Notes: generated from the sequence alone by a model not told the origin. DNA of 64,000 nt from Maritimibacter harenae (GCF_009882975.1 NZ_WTUX01000006.1:124001-188000); one strand, 5' to 3'. Shown: positions 20,439-31,415, numbered from the stretch's first letter. Made by a program: numbers and translations.

Positions 20439-21967
20439 TGCGCGGACCGATCAACATCTGGCGCCTGATCCGCACCGGCGCGACCTTCGCACGCACGGGC
20501 GCTCTGGGTGAAATCCTGCACGCCATGAACGCCCCGCCGCTGGTCAAGGTGACGACGCGCACGGTCAGCTGGACCTTCGCCTGGCTGGGCAAGCGGGGCG
20601 ACCCGAACATGCCACCGGTCACCCGCGCGATCACCGCGCTGGGACCGGCCTACGTGAAGTTCGGCCAGATCCTGTCGACGCGCCCCGACGTGGTCGGCAC
20701 CGAGATGGCCGAGCAGCTGCGCTACCTGCAGGACAAGCTCGACCCGTTCCCCACCGCCGTGGCGCGCCGCACGGTCGCCGCCGAGCTGGGGATCGACGTG
20801 GACGCGGTGTTCTCGGAATTCTCCGATTCGGTCGCCGCCGCCTCGATCGCGCAGGTCCACAAGGCGCGGCTGCGCGACACGGGCGAGCTCGTGGCGGTCA
20901 AGGTCCTGCGCCCGCGGATCGAACGCGCCTTCCGCACGGACCTCGACGCGTTCCACTTCGCCGCGAAGTTCATCGAGCTGCTCCTGCCCTCGACACGCCG
21001 CCTGCGCCCGCAGGACGTGGTCGGGCATTTCGAACACACGGTTCTGGGCGAGCTCGACCTGCGGCAGGAGGCCGCCTCGGCCTCGGAGTTCGCGGAAAAC
21101 ACGCAGAACGACCCGCAATTCGTCGTCCCCACGATCCATTGGAGCCTTAGCTCCCGCCGGGTCATGACGATGGACTGGGCCGACGGCACGCCGGCCAACG
21201 AGCTGGAGAAACTCAAGTCGTCGAACCTCGACCTCGAGAACCTGGGCAACCGGGTGCTCCAGCTCTTCCTCAGCCACGCCCTGCGCGACGGGCTGTTTCA
21301 CGGCGACATGCACCAGGGGAACCTCAAGTTCACCGACAGCGGCGAAATCGTCGCGCTCGACTTCGGCATCATGGGCCGGATCGACGAATACACCCGCCGC
21401 GTCTATGCCGAGATCCTCTATGGCTTCATCCAGCGCGACTACAAGCGCGTGGCCGAGGTCCACTTCGAGGCGGGATACGTCCCCGCCGACAAGGATGTCG
21501 AGGAATTCGCCACCGCCCTGCGCGCGGTCGGCGAGCCGATCTTCGGAATGGACGCGAGCCGCATCTCGATGGGCCGGCTTCTGGCCTACCTTTTCGAGGT
21601 GACCGAGCGTTTCGGGATGCAGACGCGCACCGAGCTGATCCTGCTGCAACGCACGATGGTCATCGTCGAAGGGGTCGCGCGGTCGCTGAACCCGCACATG
21701 AACATCTGGGAAATCGGGCGGCCGGTCGTCGAGGATTACATCAAGAACGCCATCGGCCCGAAGGCGGTGATGAACGACCTGCTCACGACCGCGCGCGTGT
21801 TGTCGCGCTTCGGCCCGCGCCTGCCCGGCCTGGCCGAGGCCGCGCTCATCAACCAGTCGCGCGAACCGCGCGAAAGCGACCGGGCCCGCCCGCTGCGCGC
21901 GATGGGTTACGTCGCGCTGGGCGGCGCGCTCACGCTGGCCGCGGTGATGATCGAAGCGCTGCTCTGA
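20438..21967 (+). CDS. ubiB: Ubiquinone biosynthesis regulatory protein kinase UbiB
   Basis: Atypical ABC1/ADCK family kinase or ATPase needed for ubiquinone synthesis; about 509 residues. The family KxGQ motif is in YVKFGQILSTRPD, the Ala-rich loop is AAASIAQVHKA, and the nucleotide-site residues lie in HGDMHQGNLKF and VALDFGIMGRI. A hydrophobic C-terminal segment (ALGGALTLAAVMIEALL) probably anchors it to the inner membrane. It is translationally coupled to ubiE. Confidence 0.94.
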   Translation: MRGPINIWRLIRTGATFARTGALGEILHAMNAPPLVKVTTRTVSWTFAWLGKRGDPNMPPVTRAITALGPAYVKFGQILSTRPDVVGTEMAEQLRYLQDKLDPFPTAVARRTVAAELGIDVDAVFSEFSDSVAAASIAQVHKARLRDTGELVAVKVLRPRIERAFRTDLDAFHFAAKFIELLLPSTRRLRPQDVVGHFEHTVLGELDLRQEAASASEFAENTQNDPQFVVPTIHWSLSSRRVMTMDWADGTPANELEKLKSSNLDLENLGNRVLQLFLSHALRDGLFHGDMHQGNLKFTDSGEIVALDFGIMGRIDEYTRRVYAEILYGFIQRDYKRVAEVHFEAGYVPADKDVEEFATALRAVGEPIFGMDASRISMGRLLAYLFEVTERFGMQTRTELILLQRTMVIVEGVARSLNPHMNIWEIGRPVVEDYIKNAIGPKAVMNDLLTTARVLSRFGPRLPGLAEAALINQSREPRESDRARPLRAMGYVALGGALTLAAVMIEALL

Positions 21968-21972
21968 GGCGA

Positions 21973-22761
21973 TCAGGTTTCGAGCCGGGCGGCCCGCGCG
22001 TAACCGTCATCCCCGCGCGCCGCGCGCCAGCGGCAGTAACCGCGCATCCGGGCGGCATAGAGCGGGCGCAGCGCCCGGTAGCGCTCCGCGACCTCCGTGT
22101 CACCATAGGCCGCGAGGAAGTCGTCCACCTCCGCCTCGCGCAGGGGCCGGTTGCCCGAGATCACCTGCATCGCGGGCGACAGGAACACCGCGATGTCATC
22201 GCAGGCATCCCCCACCGCCGGGCATTGCCAATCGATGAACGTCACGCCGTCATCGGAGACCAGCGCATTGGCCGCCGTCGCATCCCCGTGGATGAAGACA
22301 GGCCGCGCGCGCGGCATGTCGGCGGGCACGTCCGGCACCTCTTCGCCAAGCGCGCGGGTCTGGCGCGCCAGCGCGTCCTTGCCCATCGTATTCTCCGGCA
22401 GGCCCTCGGGCGGCTCCATCGCGTGCAGGCGGACGAGCGTTTCGGCGACGCGGGCCACACCGTCCTCGGGAACCCAGCCGCGCCCGTCGGCCAGCCGGTA
22501 GACCAGGCTTTCGGACCCGGCCGCCACGAAGGCAGGGGCGAGCCCGGTGCCCTCCAGTGCACGCAGCGCAATGCGCTCGGCCGCGGGATCGTTGCGAAAG
22601 AGCGGCGTGTCGCCCCCGGGGCGATAGAGCTTCACCACGCGCTCGCCCACCTGCCACAACAGGTTCGTGTTGCCCCCGGTGAGCGGCACCCACCGGACGA
22701 GCGGATCGACCGCCCCGCGCTTTTCCCAGAATCGGATCAGCTCAGCGTCCGGGGATGACAC
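21973..22761 (-). CDS. Phosphotransferase (choline kinase/aminoglycoside phosphotransferase fold)
   Basis: Small-molecule kinase-like protein of about 262 residues. The catalytic-loop motif [12 protein letters not shown] (HxD-x4-N) and the metal-binding FIDWQ are clear; [13 protein letters not shown] is the N-terminal nucleotide loop. The family phosphorylates choline, ethanolamine, homoserine, sugars or antibiotics; choline-type substrates are plausible but unproven. The GTG start is chosen because it gives a normal N-lobe; it overlaps the end of the LOG-family gene by about 20 bases, so co-transcription is likely. Confidence 0.75.
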   Translation of the reverse strand: MSSPDAELIRFWEKRGAVDPLVRWVPLTGGNTNLLWQVGERVVKLYRPGGDTPLFRNDPAAERIALRALEGTGLAPAFVAAGSESLVYRLADGRGWVPEDGVARVAETLVRLHAMEPPEGLPENTMGKDALARQTRALGEEVPDVPADMPRARPVFIHGDATAANALVSDDGVTFIDWQCPAVGDACDDIAVFLSPAMQVISGNRPLREAEVDDFLAAYGDTEVAERYRALRPLYAARMRGYCRWRAARGDDGYARAARLET

Positions 22762-23590
22762 GGCGCTTCTGGCCCTTCTCTTCCCAGTTCTCCATCGCCT
22801 CGATCGCCTCGGCGGCGGTGTCGACATAGCGAAACAGCTTCAGGTCGTCGGGCGAGATCGTCCCGGCATCCTCGAGCGCGGCCCAATTGATGATCCGGTC
22901 CCAGAATTCGCGCCCGAACAGCAGGATCGGGATCTGCTTCATCCGGCCCGTCTGGATCAGCGTCAGGCTCTCGAACAGCTCGTCGAGCGTGCCGAACCCG
23001 CCGGGGAACACGGCGATCGCCTCGGCCCGCATCAGGAAGTGCATCTTGCGGATCGCGAAGTAGTGGAAGTTGAAGCACAGCTCGGGCGTCACGAATTCGT
23101 TCGGTGCCTGCTCGTGCGGGAGCACGATGTTGAGCCCGATGCACTTGCCCCCGGCATCCGCGGCCCCGCGGCTGCCCGCCTCCATCACGCCGGGACCACC
23201 GCCGGTGACCACGACCTTTTCGAGCTCGGGCGTCTTCAGGCCCTCGACCGTCAGGAGCCGCGCGAATTCCCGCGCCTCGTCGTAGTAGCGCGACAGGTCG
23301 CGCAGCGTTTCGGTCCGCGCGCTGTTCTTTTCGTAGGGCGCGGGAATGCGCGCGCCTCCGAACATGACGACCGTCGATTTGATGCCCGCCTCGTTCATCG
23401 CCATCTCGGGCTTCAGCAGTTCAAGCTGAAGACGCACCGGTCGAAGCTCTTCGCGTTGCAGGAAGTCCGGGTCGTCGAAGGCCAGCGCGTAGGTCGGGCT
23501 GCGCGTCTGCGGCGTGTCCGGGATGTGATGGCTCGCCTGCCGGTCCTCGGAACTGTCCCGGAACGGATGGGCGCGGCTCTGTTCTGTCAT
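22742..23590 (-). CDS. LOG family Rossmann-fold protein (TIGR00730 type)
   Basis: About 282 residues. It carries [17 protein letters not shown] and the family signature [12 protein letters not shown], the nucleotide-binding and catalytic motifs of LOG proteins, which release cytokinin bases from their riboside monophosphates and in bacteria hydrolyse AMP-like nucleotides. An extra N-terminal stretch of about 75 residues marks the longer subgroup. It is divergent from dapD and upstream of the kinase-like gene. Confidence 0.85.
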   Translation of the reverse strand: MTEQSRAHPFRDSSEDRQASHHIPDTPQTRSPTYALAFDDPDFLQREELRPVRLQLELLKPEMAMNEAGIKSTVVMFGGARIPAPYEKNSARTETLRDLSRYYDEAREFARLLTVEGLKTPELEKVVVTGGGPGVMEAGSRGAADAGGKCIGLNIVLPHEQAPNEFVTPELCFNFHYFAIRKMHFLMRAEAIAVFPGGFGTLDELFESLTLIQTGRMKQIPILLFGREFWDRIINWAALEDAGTISPDDLKLFRYVDTAAEAIEAMENWEEKGQKRRVIPGR

Positions 23591-23680
23591 GCTCGTCCTC
23601 TCTGCCACGTTGCGCGGGGCGCGTTGCGCCTTTATAGCCGTCGCGATCGAAGACGTAACACGGGATTTCTGGGAGACACC

Positions 23681-24508
23681 ATGTCGAACGCCGCATTGGA
23701 AACCGCCATCGAAGCCGCCTGGGAGGCGCGCGACACGATCAACCCGTCCACCGGGGGGGAAACCCGCGAAGCGATCGAGGACACGCTGAACGCGCTCGAC
23801 AGCGGCCAGCTCCGCGTGGCCGAACGCGGCGAGGACGGCAACTGGACCGTCAACCAGTGGGCCAAGAAGGCGGTACTGCTGGGCTTCCGCATCAAGGACA
23901 TGGAAATCCATCCGGGCGGCCCGCAGGGCGGCGGCTGGTGGGACAAGGTGGACAGCAAGTTCGCCGGCTGGGGTGAGAACGCCTGGCGCGAGGCCGGCTT
24001 CCGCGCCGTGCCCAACTGCGTCGTGCGCAAGTCCGCCTACATCGCCCCCGGCGTCGTGCTCATGCCGTCCTTCGTGAACCTTGGTGCATACGTCGACGAG
24101 GGCACGATGGTCGACACCTGGGCCACCGTCGGCTCCTGCGCCCAGATCGGCAAGGGCGTGCACCTGTCGGGCGGCGTCGGGATCGGCGGCGTGCTGGAAC
24201 CGATGCAGGCCGGCCCCACGATCATCGAGGACAACTGCTTCATCGGCGCACGCTCGGAAGTGGTAGAGGGCGTCATCGTGCGCGAGGGCTCGGTGCTTGG
24301 CATGGGCGTCTATATCGGCCAGTCCACCAAGATCGTCGACCGCGAAACCGGCGAGGTCTTCATGGGCGAAGTGCCGCCCTACTCGGTCGTCGTCTCGGGC
24401 TCCATGCCGTCGAGTGGCGGGGTGAACCTCTACTGCGCCGTGATCGTGAAGCGCGTGGACGCGAAGACCCGTTCCAAGACCGGGATCAACGAGCTCCTGC
24501 GCGACTGA
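23681..24508 (+). CDS. dapD: 2,3,4,5-tetrahydropyridine-2,6-dicarboxylate N-succinyltransferase
   Basis: Enzyme of the succinylase branch of lysine/diaminopimelate synthesis, about 275 residues. The middle is a left-handed beta-helix of hexapeptide repeats (for example [38 protein letters not shown]), with the family sequence [21 protein letters not shown] precedes the ATG. dapE, a later step of the same pathway, is 5 kb downstream. A strong terminator follows. Confidence 0.96.
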   Translation: MSNAALETAIEAAWEARDTINPSTGGETREAIEDTLNALDSGQLRVAERGEDGNWTVNQWAKKAVLLGFRIKDMEIHPGGPQGGGWWDKVDSKFAGWGENAWREAGFRAVPNCVVRKSAYIAPGVVLMPSFVNLGAYVDEGTMVDTWATVGSCAQIGKGVHLSGGVGIGGVLEPMQAGPTIIEDNCFIGARSEVVEGVIVREGSVLGMGVYIGQSTKIVDRETGEVFMGEVPPYSVVVSGSMPSSGGVNLYCAVIVKRVDAKTRSKTGINELLRD

Positions 24509-24562
24509 TCCGGCGCGAAATCCCCGGCAACGGGGCTTGAATCGGCCAATGTCATGGCCATC

Positions 24563-24599
24563 TCCCACCAGCACGAGACCCGTGTTGGTGGGATTTTTT
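24563..24599 (+). terminator. Intrinsic terminator between dapD and the antiporter
   Basis: Arms TCCCACCAGCACG and CGTGTTGGTGGGA form a 13-bp stem (one G-T wobble) with a 5-base loop, followed by six T residues. The T tract ends one base before the antiporter ATG, so terminator and start codon are directly abutted. Two smaller hairpins precede it: CCCCG-GCAA-CGGGG at 24522-24535 and GGCCA-N6-TGGCC at 24544-24559. Confidence 0.85.
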
Positions 24600-24600
24600 C

Positions 24601-25557
24601 ATGACGGACATCCTTTTCGTGATCCTCGGCCTTGGGGGCCTGATCCTTGGCGGCGAAATGCTCGTGCGTGGCGCGGTTTCGGTCGCCGAACGCGCGGGGC
24701 TGTCGCCGATGGTGATCGGCCTCACGCTCGTGGGCTTCGGCACATCCGCCCCCGAACTCGTCACCTCGCTCCAGGCCGCGCTCGCCGGGTCGCCCGGCAT
24801 CGCCGTGGGCAACGTGGTCGGCTCGAACATCGGCAACATCCTGTTGATCCTTGGCCTCGCCGCGATCCTGAAGCCGGTCCTGATCGACGCCAAAGCGCTG
24901 CGCCGTGACGGCACGGTGCTGGTCGTTGCAAGCCTCGTCATGCTGGCCGCCGTGCTCACCGGCGCGATCGGGCGGCTCGCGGGTCTGGGTCTCTTCGCGC
25001 TGCTCGTCGCCTACCTCGTCGGCACGCTGCTGGTCGAACGCCGGCGCAAGACGGCCGCCGGCGCCGTCTACGAAGCCGAAGCGGAGGCGGTGCCGCCCGT
25101 GTCCCTGAGCCTGCCCGTCGCGCTCGGCACCACCCTGGCCGGGCTCGTCATCACGATCCTCGCCGCCCGCGCGCTGGTCTTCGGCGCTGTCGGGATCGCG
25201 CAGGCGGCCGGGCTGTCGGAGACCCTCATCGGCCTCACCATCGTCGCCATCGGCACCTCGATGCCCGAACTCGTCACCGCCGTGATCGCCGTGCGAAAGG
25301 GCCAGGGCGACGTGGCCTTCGGCAACGTGGTCGGCTCCAACATCTTCAACATCCTGGGCATCCTCGGCGTCACCGCGATGGTGCATCCGCTCGCCATCCC
25401 GCCCGAGATCATCCAGCTCGACATCTGGGTCATGCTCGCCGCCACCGCCGCGATGCTGATTTTCGCGGTGACCGGCTGGCGCGTGTCGCGGCGCGAAGGC
25501 GGGCTCTTCCTGCTCGCTTACGCCGCCTACCTCGGCGTTCTGATCGCCGGGATCTAG
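24601..25557 (+). CDS. Calcium/sodium antiporter (CaCA family, YrbG type)
   Basis: Inner-membrane cation exchanger of about 318 residues with two homologous halves. Each half carries an alpha-repeat motif: GFGTSAPELVTSLQAALAGS with VGSNIGNILLILG in the first, and AIGTSMPELVTAVIAV with VGSNIFNILGILG in the second. These acidic motifs form the cation site. The only Shine-Dalgarno-like bases before the ATG lie in the descending arm of the terminator, which makes its expression unusual. It converges with the downstream DUF4336-like gene; their stops overlap. Confidence 0.9.
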   Translation: MTDILFVILGLGGLILGGEMLVRGAVSVAERAGLSPMVIGLTLVGFGTSAPELVTSLQAALAGSPGIAVGNVVGSNIGNILLILGLAAILKPVLIDAKALRRDGTVLVVASLVMLAAVLTGAIGRLAGLGLFALLVAYLVGTLLVERRRKTAAGAVYEAEAEAVPPVSLSLPVALGTTLAGLVITILAARALVFGAVGIAQAAGLSETLIGLTIVAIGTSMPELVTAVIAVRKGQGDVAFGNVVGSNIFNILGILGVTAMVHPLAIPPEIIQLDIWVMLAATAAMLIFAVTGWRVSRREGGLFLLAYAAYLGVLIAGI

Positions 25558-26246
25558 TCGTCGAGCCAGGCGAAGGCGCGCCGGAGAAGCGCGTTGCCGT
25601 CGGTCGTGACCGGCGCCCCATGCGCCACGACCACCGCCCGGGCGCGCCAGGCGAGAATGCGGCGCACCGCGGTGCGCGCGGCCTCCTTGTCCTGGAACGC
25701 CACGCGGAACTTGCGCGGCACGGCGGGCTCCAGCCCGACCATGCCATCCATCCGCGCGACCAGCGCCCGCCAGCCGCGAAACCACCCGACGGGCAGTTGT
25801 TGCAACAGGTCGGCGACCAGCACCGTGCGCGACGGTTGGTGGAAGAACACCACCTCGGTGGTGATGCGATTGCCGTCCACCCGCACCTGCTGAATCACGT
25901 CGGCCCAGGCCGGGTCCGGCGTCCGGCCCAGCGTGATGTCGACGCTCAGGTCGTCCCGCTTCTCTGCCAACCCCGGCGCGGCGGCGACCTGCGCCTCGGG
26001 ATAGGCCTCGACCCAGTCGGACAGGAAGACGTGATGCAGGTGGTTGGGCGCAACGAGAAAACGCACCGGGCCGAGGTTGTCGATCTTCCACTTGAGCTGA
26101 TGGTCGAGCGCAACGGGCGACCAGATCCACAGCCCGCCATCAGGCAGCCGGATCACCGCCATGCGGGTCGGGTAGCGAAAGCCCATCGCGGCGACCACGG
26201 CCGGCCCGTTGGCCAGCCAGATCCCCTCGGCGAATTCCTCGAGCAT
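25554..26246 (-). CDS. DUF4336-like, metallo-beta-lactamase-like domain protein
   Basis: About 230 residues. It begins FAEGIWLANGPAVVAAMGFRYPTRMAVIRLPDGGLWIWSPVAL, and APNHLHHVFLSDW and VVVAHGAPV have the His-rich look of a degenerate metallo-hydrolase fold, as in DUF4336 proteins. The function is unknown. The ATG with GGGGA upstream is chosen; another in-frame ATG lies 21 bases earlier without a ribosome site. It lies between two cation antiporters but on the opposite strand. Confidence 0.6.
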   Translation of the reverse strand: MLEEFAEGIWLANGPAVVAAMGFRYPTRMAVIRLPDGGLWIWSPVALDHQLKWKIDNLGPVRFLVAPNHLHHVFLSDWVEAYPEAQVAAAPGLAEKRDDLSVDITLGRTPDPAWADVIQQVRVDGNRITTEVVFFHQPSRTVLVADLLQQLPVGWFRGWRALVARMDGMVGLEPAVPRKFRVAFQDKEAARTAVRRILAWRARAVVVAHGAPVTTDGNALLRRAFAWLDD

Positions 26247-26361
26247 GGCGTCCCCGCGCTGCCGCATCGCAGAAAGCCTAGGCCCGCGCGGAGTCCTTCG
26301 CAAGGGATGGCGCGGCGGTCCACCCGGGGAACAGAAGCCTCCCCGCGGGGTTGACCCCGAG

Positions 26362-27396
<1,035 letters not shown>

Positions 27397-27446
27397 CTTT
27401 GCCGCGCCCGCGCCGCACCCCTTTGCGGCAAACAGGAGCGCATGTC

Positions 27447-27782
27447 ATGGCCGAGAAGAAACCCAAGCGGCAACAGGTCTTCACCCTGCTGGTGGAAGTC
27501 GGCCGCAAGGACGGCGACGGGCTGCCGGAGACGGCCACCGGCGCCGCGCTGGTCTGCTACGCCTCGGGCGTGGACGAGGCCGAGGCGGTGCGCGAAACCG
27601 TCGCGATCCTGAAACAGGCCGAATTGGCGCCGCTGGACGTGTCGGGCTACGGCACGCTGGACGAGCGGCTGGACGAGGGCCACGACATCCCGGACGAGGA
27701 ACGCGCGCTCATGGAGCGCGCCCTGGCAGAGAACGCGGTGATCGTCGCCCAGATGACCCCCTTCTACGAAGACGCCGAATGA
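27447..27782 (+). CDS. Conserved small protein of unknown function, partner of DUF389 gene
   Basis: Soluble, acidic protein of 111 residues, not recognised. The pattern FTLLVEVGRKDGDGLPETATGAALVCYASGVDEAEAVRETVAILKQAEL suggests one alpha/beta domain with a strand, a helix and a strand. AGGAG lies upstream of the ATG, and the stop overlaps the start of the DUF389 membrane-protein gene as ATGA. It may be a partner of that protein. No function is claimed. Confidence 0.7.
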   Translation: MAEKKPKRQQVFTLLVEVGRKDGDGLPETATGAALVCYASGVDEAEAVRETVAILKQAELAPLDVSGYGTLDERLDEGHDIPDEERALMERALAENAVIVAQMTPFYEDAE

Positions 27783-28783
27783 GCGACCGGCTGATCCAGA
27801 TCGTGGCGCGCAAGGAAGACGTGCCCACGATCACGGACTGCCTCGAGGATCTCAAGGACGAGAACTGGTACTGCTTCCCCGCCGGCGAAGGCGACCGGCA
27901 GGTCATCATCGCCGCCCTCGACCACGTCGACATGCAGGAGGTGCTCGACCGCATCGCCGAGGCGATGGACGGGCGCGAAGGGTGGACCCTGCACGCGCTG
28001 CCGACCGAGGCGAGCCTGCCGGAAGTCACCGACGAGGAAGAGAAGGAACGCATCGCGCAGGCCGAGAACGCCAATTCGCGCGAAGAGATCTATGCCGACA
28101 TCCGGCGCGGAACGGCGCTGACCGTCGATTACCTGATCAAGATCGGACTCGCGACCGTGGTGGCGGCCATCGGGCTGTTGCAGGACGAGATCGCGGTGGT
28201 GATCGGCGCGATGGTGATCGCGCCCCTCCTGGGCCCGATCCTCGCCTTTTCCTTCGCCACCACGCTGGGCACCGTGCCCCTGATGCTGGTCGCCCTGCGC
28301 GCGTTGGGGGCCGGGCTGGGCGTCGGCGTTCTGGCGGCGGTGGCGCTCGGGTTCGTCGTGCCGTTCAACGGTGAAAGCTCGATCATGGCCTACGACGGGT
28401 CGCTGTCGCTGATGACCGTGGCGCTGCCACTGGCCTCGGGGGCCGCCGCTGCGCTGATGGTGGCGGGTGGCCAGACCTCGGCGCTCGTCGGGGTGATGGT
28501 GGCGGCCGCGCTCCTGCCCCCGCTGGCGGCGATGGGTCTTCTGATCGGGGACGGATCCTACGTCGAGGCGACCCGCGCCTTCGCGACCGTGGTCATCAAC
28601 GTCGCCGCGATCAACCTGGCCGCGCTCGTGGTGTTCCGCCTCAAGGGCATCCGCCCGCGCAATTGGGACACGGAAGATCGCAGGACCTCCATCCTCGGAT
28701 CCTACGCCGCCTCGGTCATCGTGCTTCTGGCTCTGGGGCTGGCGGTCTACATCGCCGAGACGGGCTGGCTCTTCTTCGACTAA
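27779..28783 (+). CDS. DUF389 / TIGR00341 family membrane protein
   Basis: About 334 residues. The first 115 or so are cytoplasmic and ferredoxin-like in pattern; the rest contains several membrane segments beginning RGTALTVDYLIKIGLATVVAAIGLLQDEIAVVIGAMVIAPLLGPILAF, the hallmark of the DUF389 family. The family's function is not established. It is coupled by ATGA to the small upstream gene and near two cation exchangers. Confidence 0.82.
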   Translation: MSDRLIQIVARKEDVPTITDCLEDLKDENWYCFPAGEGDRQVIIAALDHVDMQEVLDRIAEAMDGREGWTLHALPTEASLPEVTDEEEKERIAQAENANSREEIYADIRRGTALTVDYLIKIGLATVVAAIGLLQDEIAVVIGAMVIAPLLGPILAFSFATTLGTVPLMLVALRALGAGLGVGVLAAVALGFVVPFNGESSIMAYDGSLSLMTVALPLASGAAAALMVAGGQTSALVGVMVAAALLPPLAAMGLLIGDGSYVEATRAFATVVINVAAINLAALVVFRLKGIRPRNWDTEDRRTSILGSYAASVIVLLALGLAVYIAETGWLFFD

Positions 28784-28788
28784 GGCCC

Positions 28789-29388
28789 TCAGCCTCCCGG
28801 AACGAGTTCCGTGTCGAAGCTCTGCGGAAGCTCGGCGGCGAGCACCGGGTCGAACATCACGGTGAGCGGTATGACAAGCCGCGCGGCGGTGCCGTCCCCG
28901 AGAATCTCGCCATTGGTCGACACGATCTCGTCCCCAATCACGGTCAGCGTCATCGCGTGCCCCGCCAGCGCCTCGCCGAACATGGCGGCGACCTGTTGGC
29001 GCTCTTCCTCGGGCGGCAGGTCCTCGGTCATTTCGGAGAGGTCGAAGGACACGGAGATGTTGCCGTTGTCCAGCTCGCGGATCTCCACGCCTTCCCCGAT
29101 GCCGAGATCGTTCTCCGGATCATCCATCGCGGCCAGAAGGTCGTCGAGCGTGCGCGTGTCACCCATCGTGCAGGTGAAGCTGCCGTCGGAGTTCACGCTT
29201 CCCTCGCCGTCCTCGCAGGGATCCTCGCCCATGCCCTGGGTCAGGTCGTAGACCTCGGGATCCATCGTCATGACCGCGTCCAACCGCACGGCGGACGTGT
29301 CCGTGAAATCCGCCGTCACGTCGGCGTCGAAGCAGCCCGCGAGCGGCAGGACAGCGGCGAGGGCGAGGCCCATTGACGTGCGGCGCAT
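28789..29388 (-). CDS. Putative lipoprotein
   Basis: About 199 residues with a lipoprotein signal peptide ([19 protein letters not shown]; lipobox LAGC), so the mature protein is probably lipid-anchored at Cys19. The mature part is acidic and contains two further cysteines (DPCEDG and FTCTMG) that may form a disulfide. The order of strands and the phrase [19 protein letters not shown] resemble LppM-like lipoproteins, but this is a weak resemblance. Function unknown. Confidence 0.7.
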   Translation of the reverse strand: MRRTSMGLALAAVLPLAGCFDADVTADFTDTSAVRLDAVMTMDPEVYDLTQGMGEDPCEDGEGSVNSDGSFTCTMGDTRTLDDLLAAMDDPENDLGIGEGVEIRELDNGNISVSFDLSEMTEDLPPEEERQQVAAMFGEALAGHAMTLTVIGDEIVSTNGEILGDGTAARLVIPLTVMFDPVLAAELPQSFDTELVPGG

Positions 29389-29544
29389 GGCAAGTCTCCC
29401 GTCAACCAGTGGGGTTTACCCTGTCACCGGCCCCGGGGACTGTCCACAAGGCCGCACCGCACCGGCAGGTCTTCGCGCGCCCGGCCGCGTTGCGGGCCGT
29501 CCGGCGCGCGTGTATCTCTGCCGAAACGGCAAAGAAGGCATCCC

Positions 29545-30702
29545 ATGGCACATACGGACCCGGTCGAGATCACGCGGCGGCTGATCGAATGCCCCTCGGT
29601 GACACCAGAGGAAGGCGGCGCGCTCGTCTACCTCGCGGACCTGCTGGAACAGGCGGGCTTCACCTGCACGCGCGTGGACCGGGGCGAGGTGGCCAACCTC
29701 TTCGCCCGGATCGGGCCGAAGGGCGCGGCGCGCACGCTGGGCTTCAACGGGCACACCGACGTGGTGCCGGTGGGCGACACCGGCGCCTGGACCGTGCAGC
29801 CCTTCGGGGCCGAGGAGAAGGACGGGTTCCTGTGGGGCCGGGGCGCGACCGACATGAAATCCGGCGTCGCCGCCTGGGTCGCCGCCGCGATCGACGCGGC
29901 CGCCGACCTGCCCCCCGACACCGCGCTGATCCTCGCCATCACCGGGGACGAGGAAGGGCCGGCCGAGGACGGCACGCGCGCGCTTCTCGACTGGATGGCC
30001 CAGAACGGGGAGGCGATGGATGCCTGCATCGTGGGCGAACCCACCTGCCCCAACCATCCCGGCGAGATGATGAAGATTGGCCGGCGCGGGTCGCTCAACG
30101 CGTTCTTCACCGCGCGCGGTGTGCAGGGGCACGCCGCCTATCCCCACCGGGCGCGCAACCCGGTCCCGGCGCTGGCCCGCCTGATGGCGCGGCTGAACGA
30201 TCACGTGCTGGACGAGGGCACGGCCCATTTCGACCCCTCCACGCTCGCCGTGACGACGATCGACGTGGGCAACCCGGCGACCAACGTGATCCCGGCCGAG
30301 GCGCGCGCGACGGTCAACATCCGTTTCAACGACGCCCACAGCCCGGACGGGCTGATCGCCTGGCTCGAGGAAGAGGCAGCGCGCGTGGGCGGCGAGACGG
30401 GGATCGAGATCGACCTGTCGGTGAAGGTCTCAGGCGACAGCTTCGTGACCCCGCCGGGCGATCTGTCCGCGCTGGTGGCCGAGGCCGTGGAGGCCGAGAC
30501 GGGCATCCGGCCGGAAATGTCGACCTCGGGCGGCACGTCGGATGCGCGGTTCGTCAAGGACCACTGCCCGGTCGTGGAATACGGGCTGGTCGGCAAGACG
30601 ATGCACCAGGTGGACGAACGGGTCGAGACCGCCCAGATCGGGCAACTCAAGGCCGTCTACCGGCGGATCATCGACGGCTACCTGGGCGCCTATCGTGGTT
30701 AA
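29545..30702 (+). CDS. dapE: Succinyl-diaminopimelate desuccinylase
   Basis: M20-family zinc hydrolase of about 385 residues that releases succinate from N-succinyl-LL-diaminopimelate. Metal residues are in [10 protein letters not shown] (His70 and Asp72), RGATDMKSG (bridging Asp) and [12 protein letters not shown] (catalytic Glu); the C-terminal metal His is in KTMHQVDE. Length matches DapE rather than ArgE or aminoacylases. It supports an active succinylase lysine pathway together with dapD. Confidence 0.93.
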   Translation: MAHTDPVEITRRLIECPSVTPEEGGALVYLADLLEQAGFTCTRVDRGEVANLFARIGPKGAARTLGFNGHTDVVPVGDTGAWTVQPFGAEEKDGFLWGRGATDMKSGVAAWVAAAIDAAADLPPDTALILAITGDEEGPAEDGTRALLDWMAQNGEAMDACIVGEPTCPNHPGEMMKIGRRGSLNAFFTARGVQGHAAYPHRARNPVPALARLMARLNDHVLDEGTAHFDPSTLAVTTIDVGNPATNVIPAEARATVNIRFNDAHSPDGLIAWLEEEAARVGGETGIEIDLSVKVSGDSFVTPPGDLSALVAEAVEAETGIRPEMSTSGGTSDARFVKDHCPVVEYGLVGKTMHQVDERVETAQIGQLKAVYRRIIDGYLGAYRG

Positions 30703-30767
30703 GGAAGGGTAAGCGGCCGCGTGTCGCGCTTTCGATAATCTCCTGAATCCAAGGAATCTTCCCCGCG

Positions 30768-31415
30768 ATGCCGCTTTCCCGTGAAAACCAGTTTTCCGGA
30801 AAACCGGTTTTCCGGAAAAGTGAAAATCGCGACCGGCGCAGACCCGCGGCGACCCTCGTCATAATGGTGAAGGAGCCGCGCCCGGGCCGGGTCAAGACAC
30901 GCCTCGCCGCCGACATCGGCCCCCTGCCCGCCGCGCTCTGGATGCGGCGCCGGCTGGCCCGACTCGTGCAAGACCTCAGCGCCCCGCACTGGACCACGTG
31001 CCTCGCCGTCGCGCCGGACCGGGCGCTGCACTCCGGCCTTCTGCCCGCTGCACCGCGCATGCCCCAGGGCACCGGCGACCTGGGCCACCGCATGGCGCGC
31101 GCCCTCAAGGCCGCACCGCGCGGACCGGTGCTCGTGATCGGGGCCGACATCCCCGGCATCACCCGCGCCCATGTCCGCGACGCTTTCCGGCAGATTGCCC
31201 GCCATGGGGCCGTCATCGGTCCCGCACGCGACGGCGGTTACTGGGCCGTGGGGCTCGACACCCGCCGACCGGTGCCCCGTGACCTGTTCCACGGCACCCG
31301 CTGGTCCACGGAACACGCGCTGGCCGATACGCTCGCCACGCTCCCCGCCCCGGTCCTCCTCCCCGTGCTCGATGACGTCGACACCGCCGCCGACCTCGCA
31401 CGACTTTCCGACTGA
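30768..31415 (+). CDS. DUF2064 / TIGR04282-type glycosyltransferase-like protein
   Basis: About 215 residues of a GT-A-like fold related to guanylyltransferases (arsenosugar-associated TIGR04282 group). The core begins TLVIMVKEPRPGRVKTRLAADIGP, with IGADIPG and GPARDGGYWAVGL typical of DUF2064. The only in-frame start that retains the first beta-strand is ATG at the given position, which forces a palindromic repeat to be translated as residues about 6-18 (ENQFSGKPVFRKS). No arsenic genes are nearby. Function is unproven. Confidence 0.75.
   Translation: MPLSRENQFSGKPVFRKSENRDRRRPAATLVIMVKEPRPGRVKTRLAADIGPLPAALWMRRRLARLVQDLSAPHWTTCLAVAPDRALHSGLLPAAPRMPQGTGDLGHRMARALKAAPRGPVLVIGADIPGITRAHVRDAFRQIARHGAVIGPARDGGYWAVGLDTRRPVPRDLFHGTRWSTEHALADTLATLPAPVLLPVLDDVDTAADLARLSD
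30783..30819. repeat. Compound palindromic repeat (TTTTCCGGAAAA units)
   Basis: Two copies of the 12-bp palindrome TTTTCCGGAAAA (30792-30803 and 30808-30819) are joined by CCGG, so the 28 bases are one perfect palindrome. GAAAAC-CA-GTTTTC (30783-30796) precedes it. Its composition is unlike the surrounding coding DNA, and the followed CACTTTTCC on the other strand resembles short interspersed palindromes common in alphaproteobacteria. It lies within the 5' end of the DUF2064 gene. Confidence 0.75.

Noticed and set aside
24509-24600. Manganese (yybP-ykoY) riboswitch before the antiporter
   Set aside because: The gap is short and none of the conserved riboswitch sequence is visible; only generic hairpins are seen.
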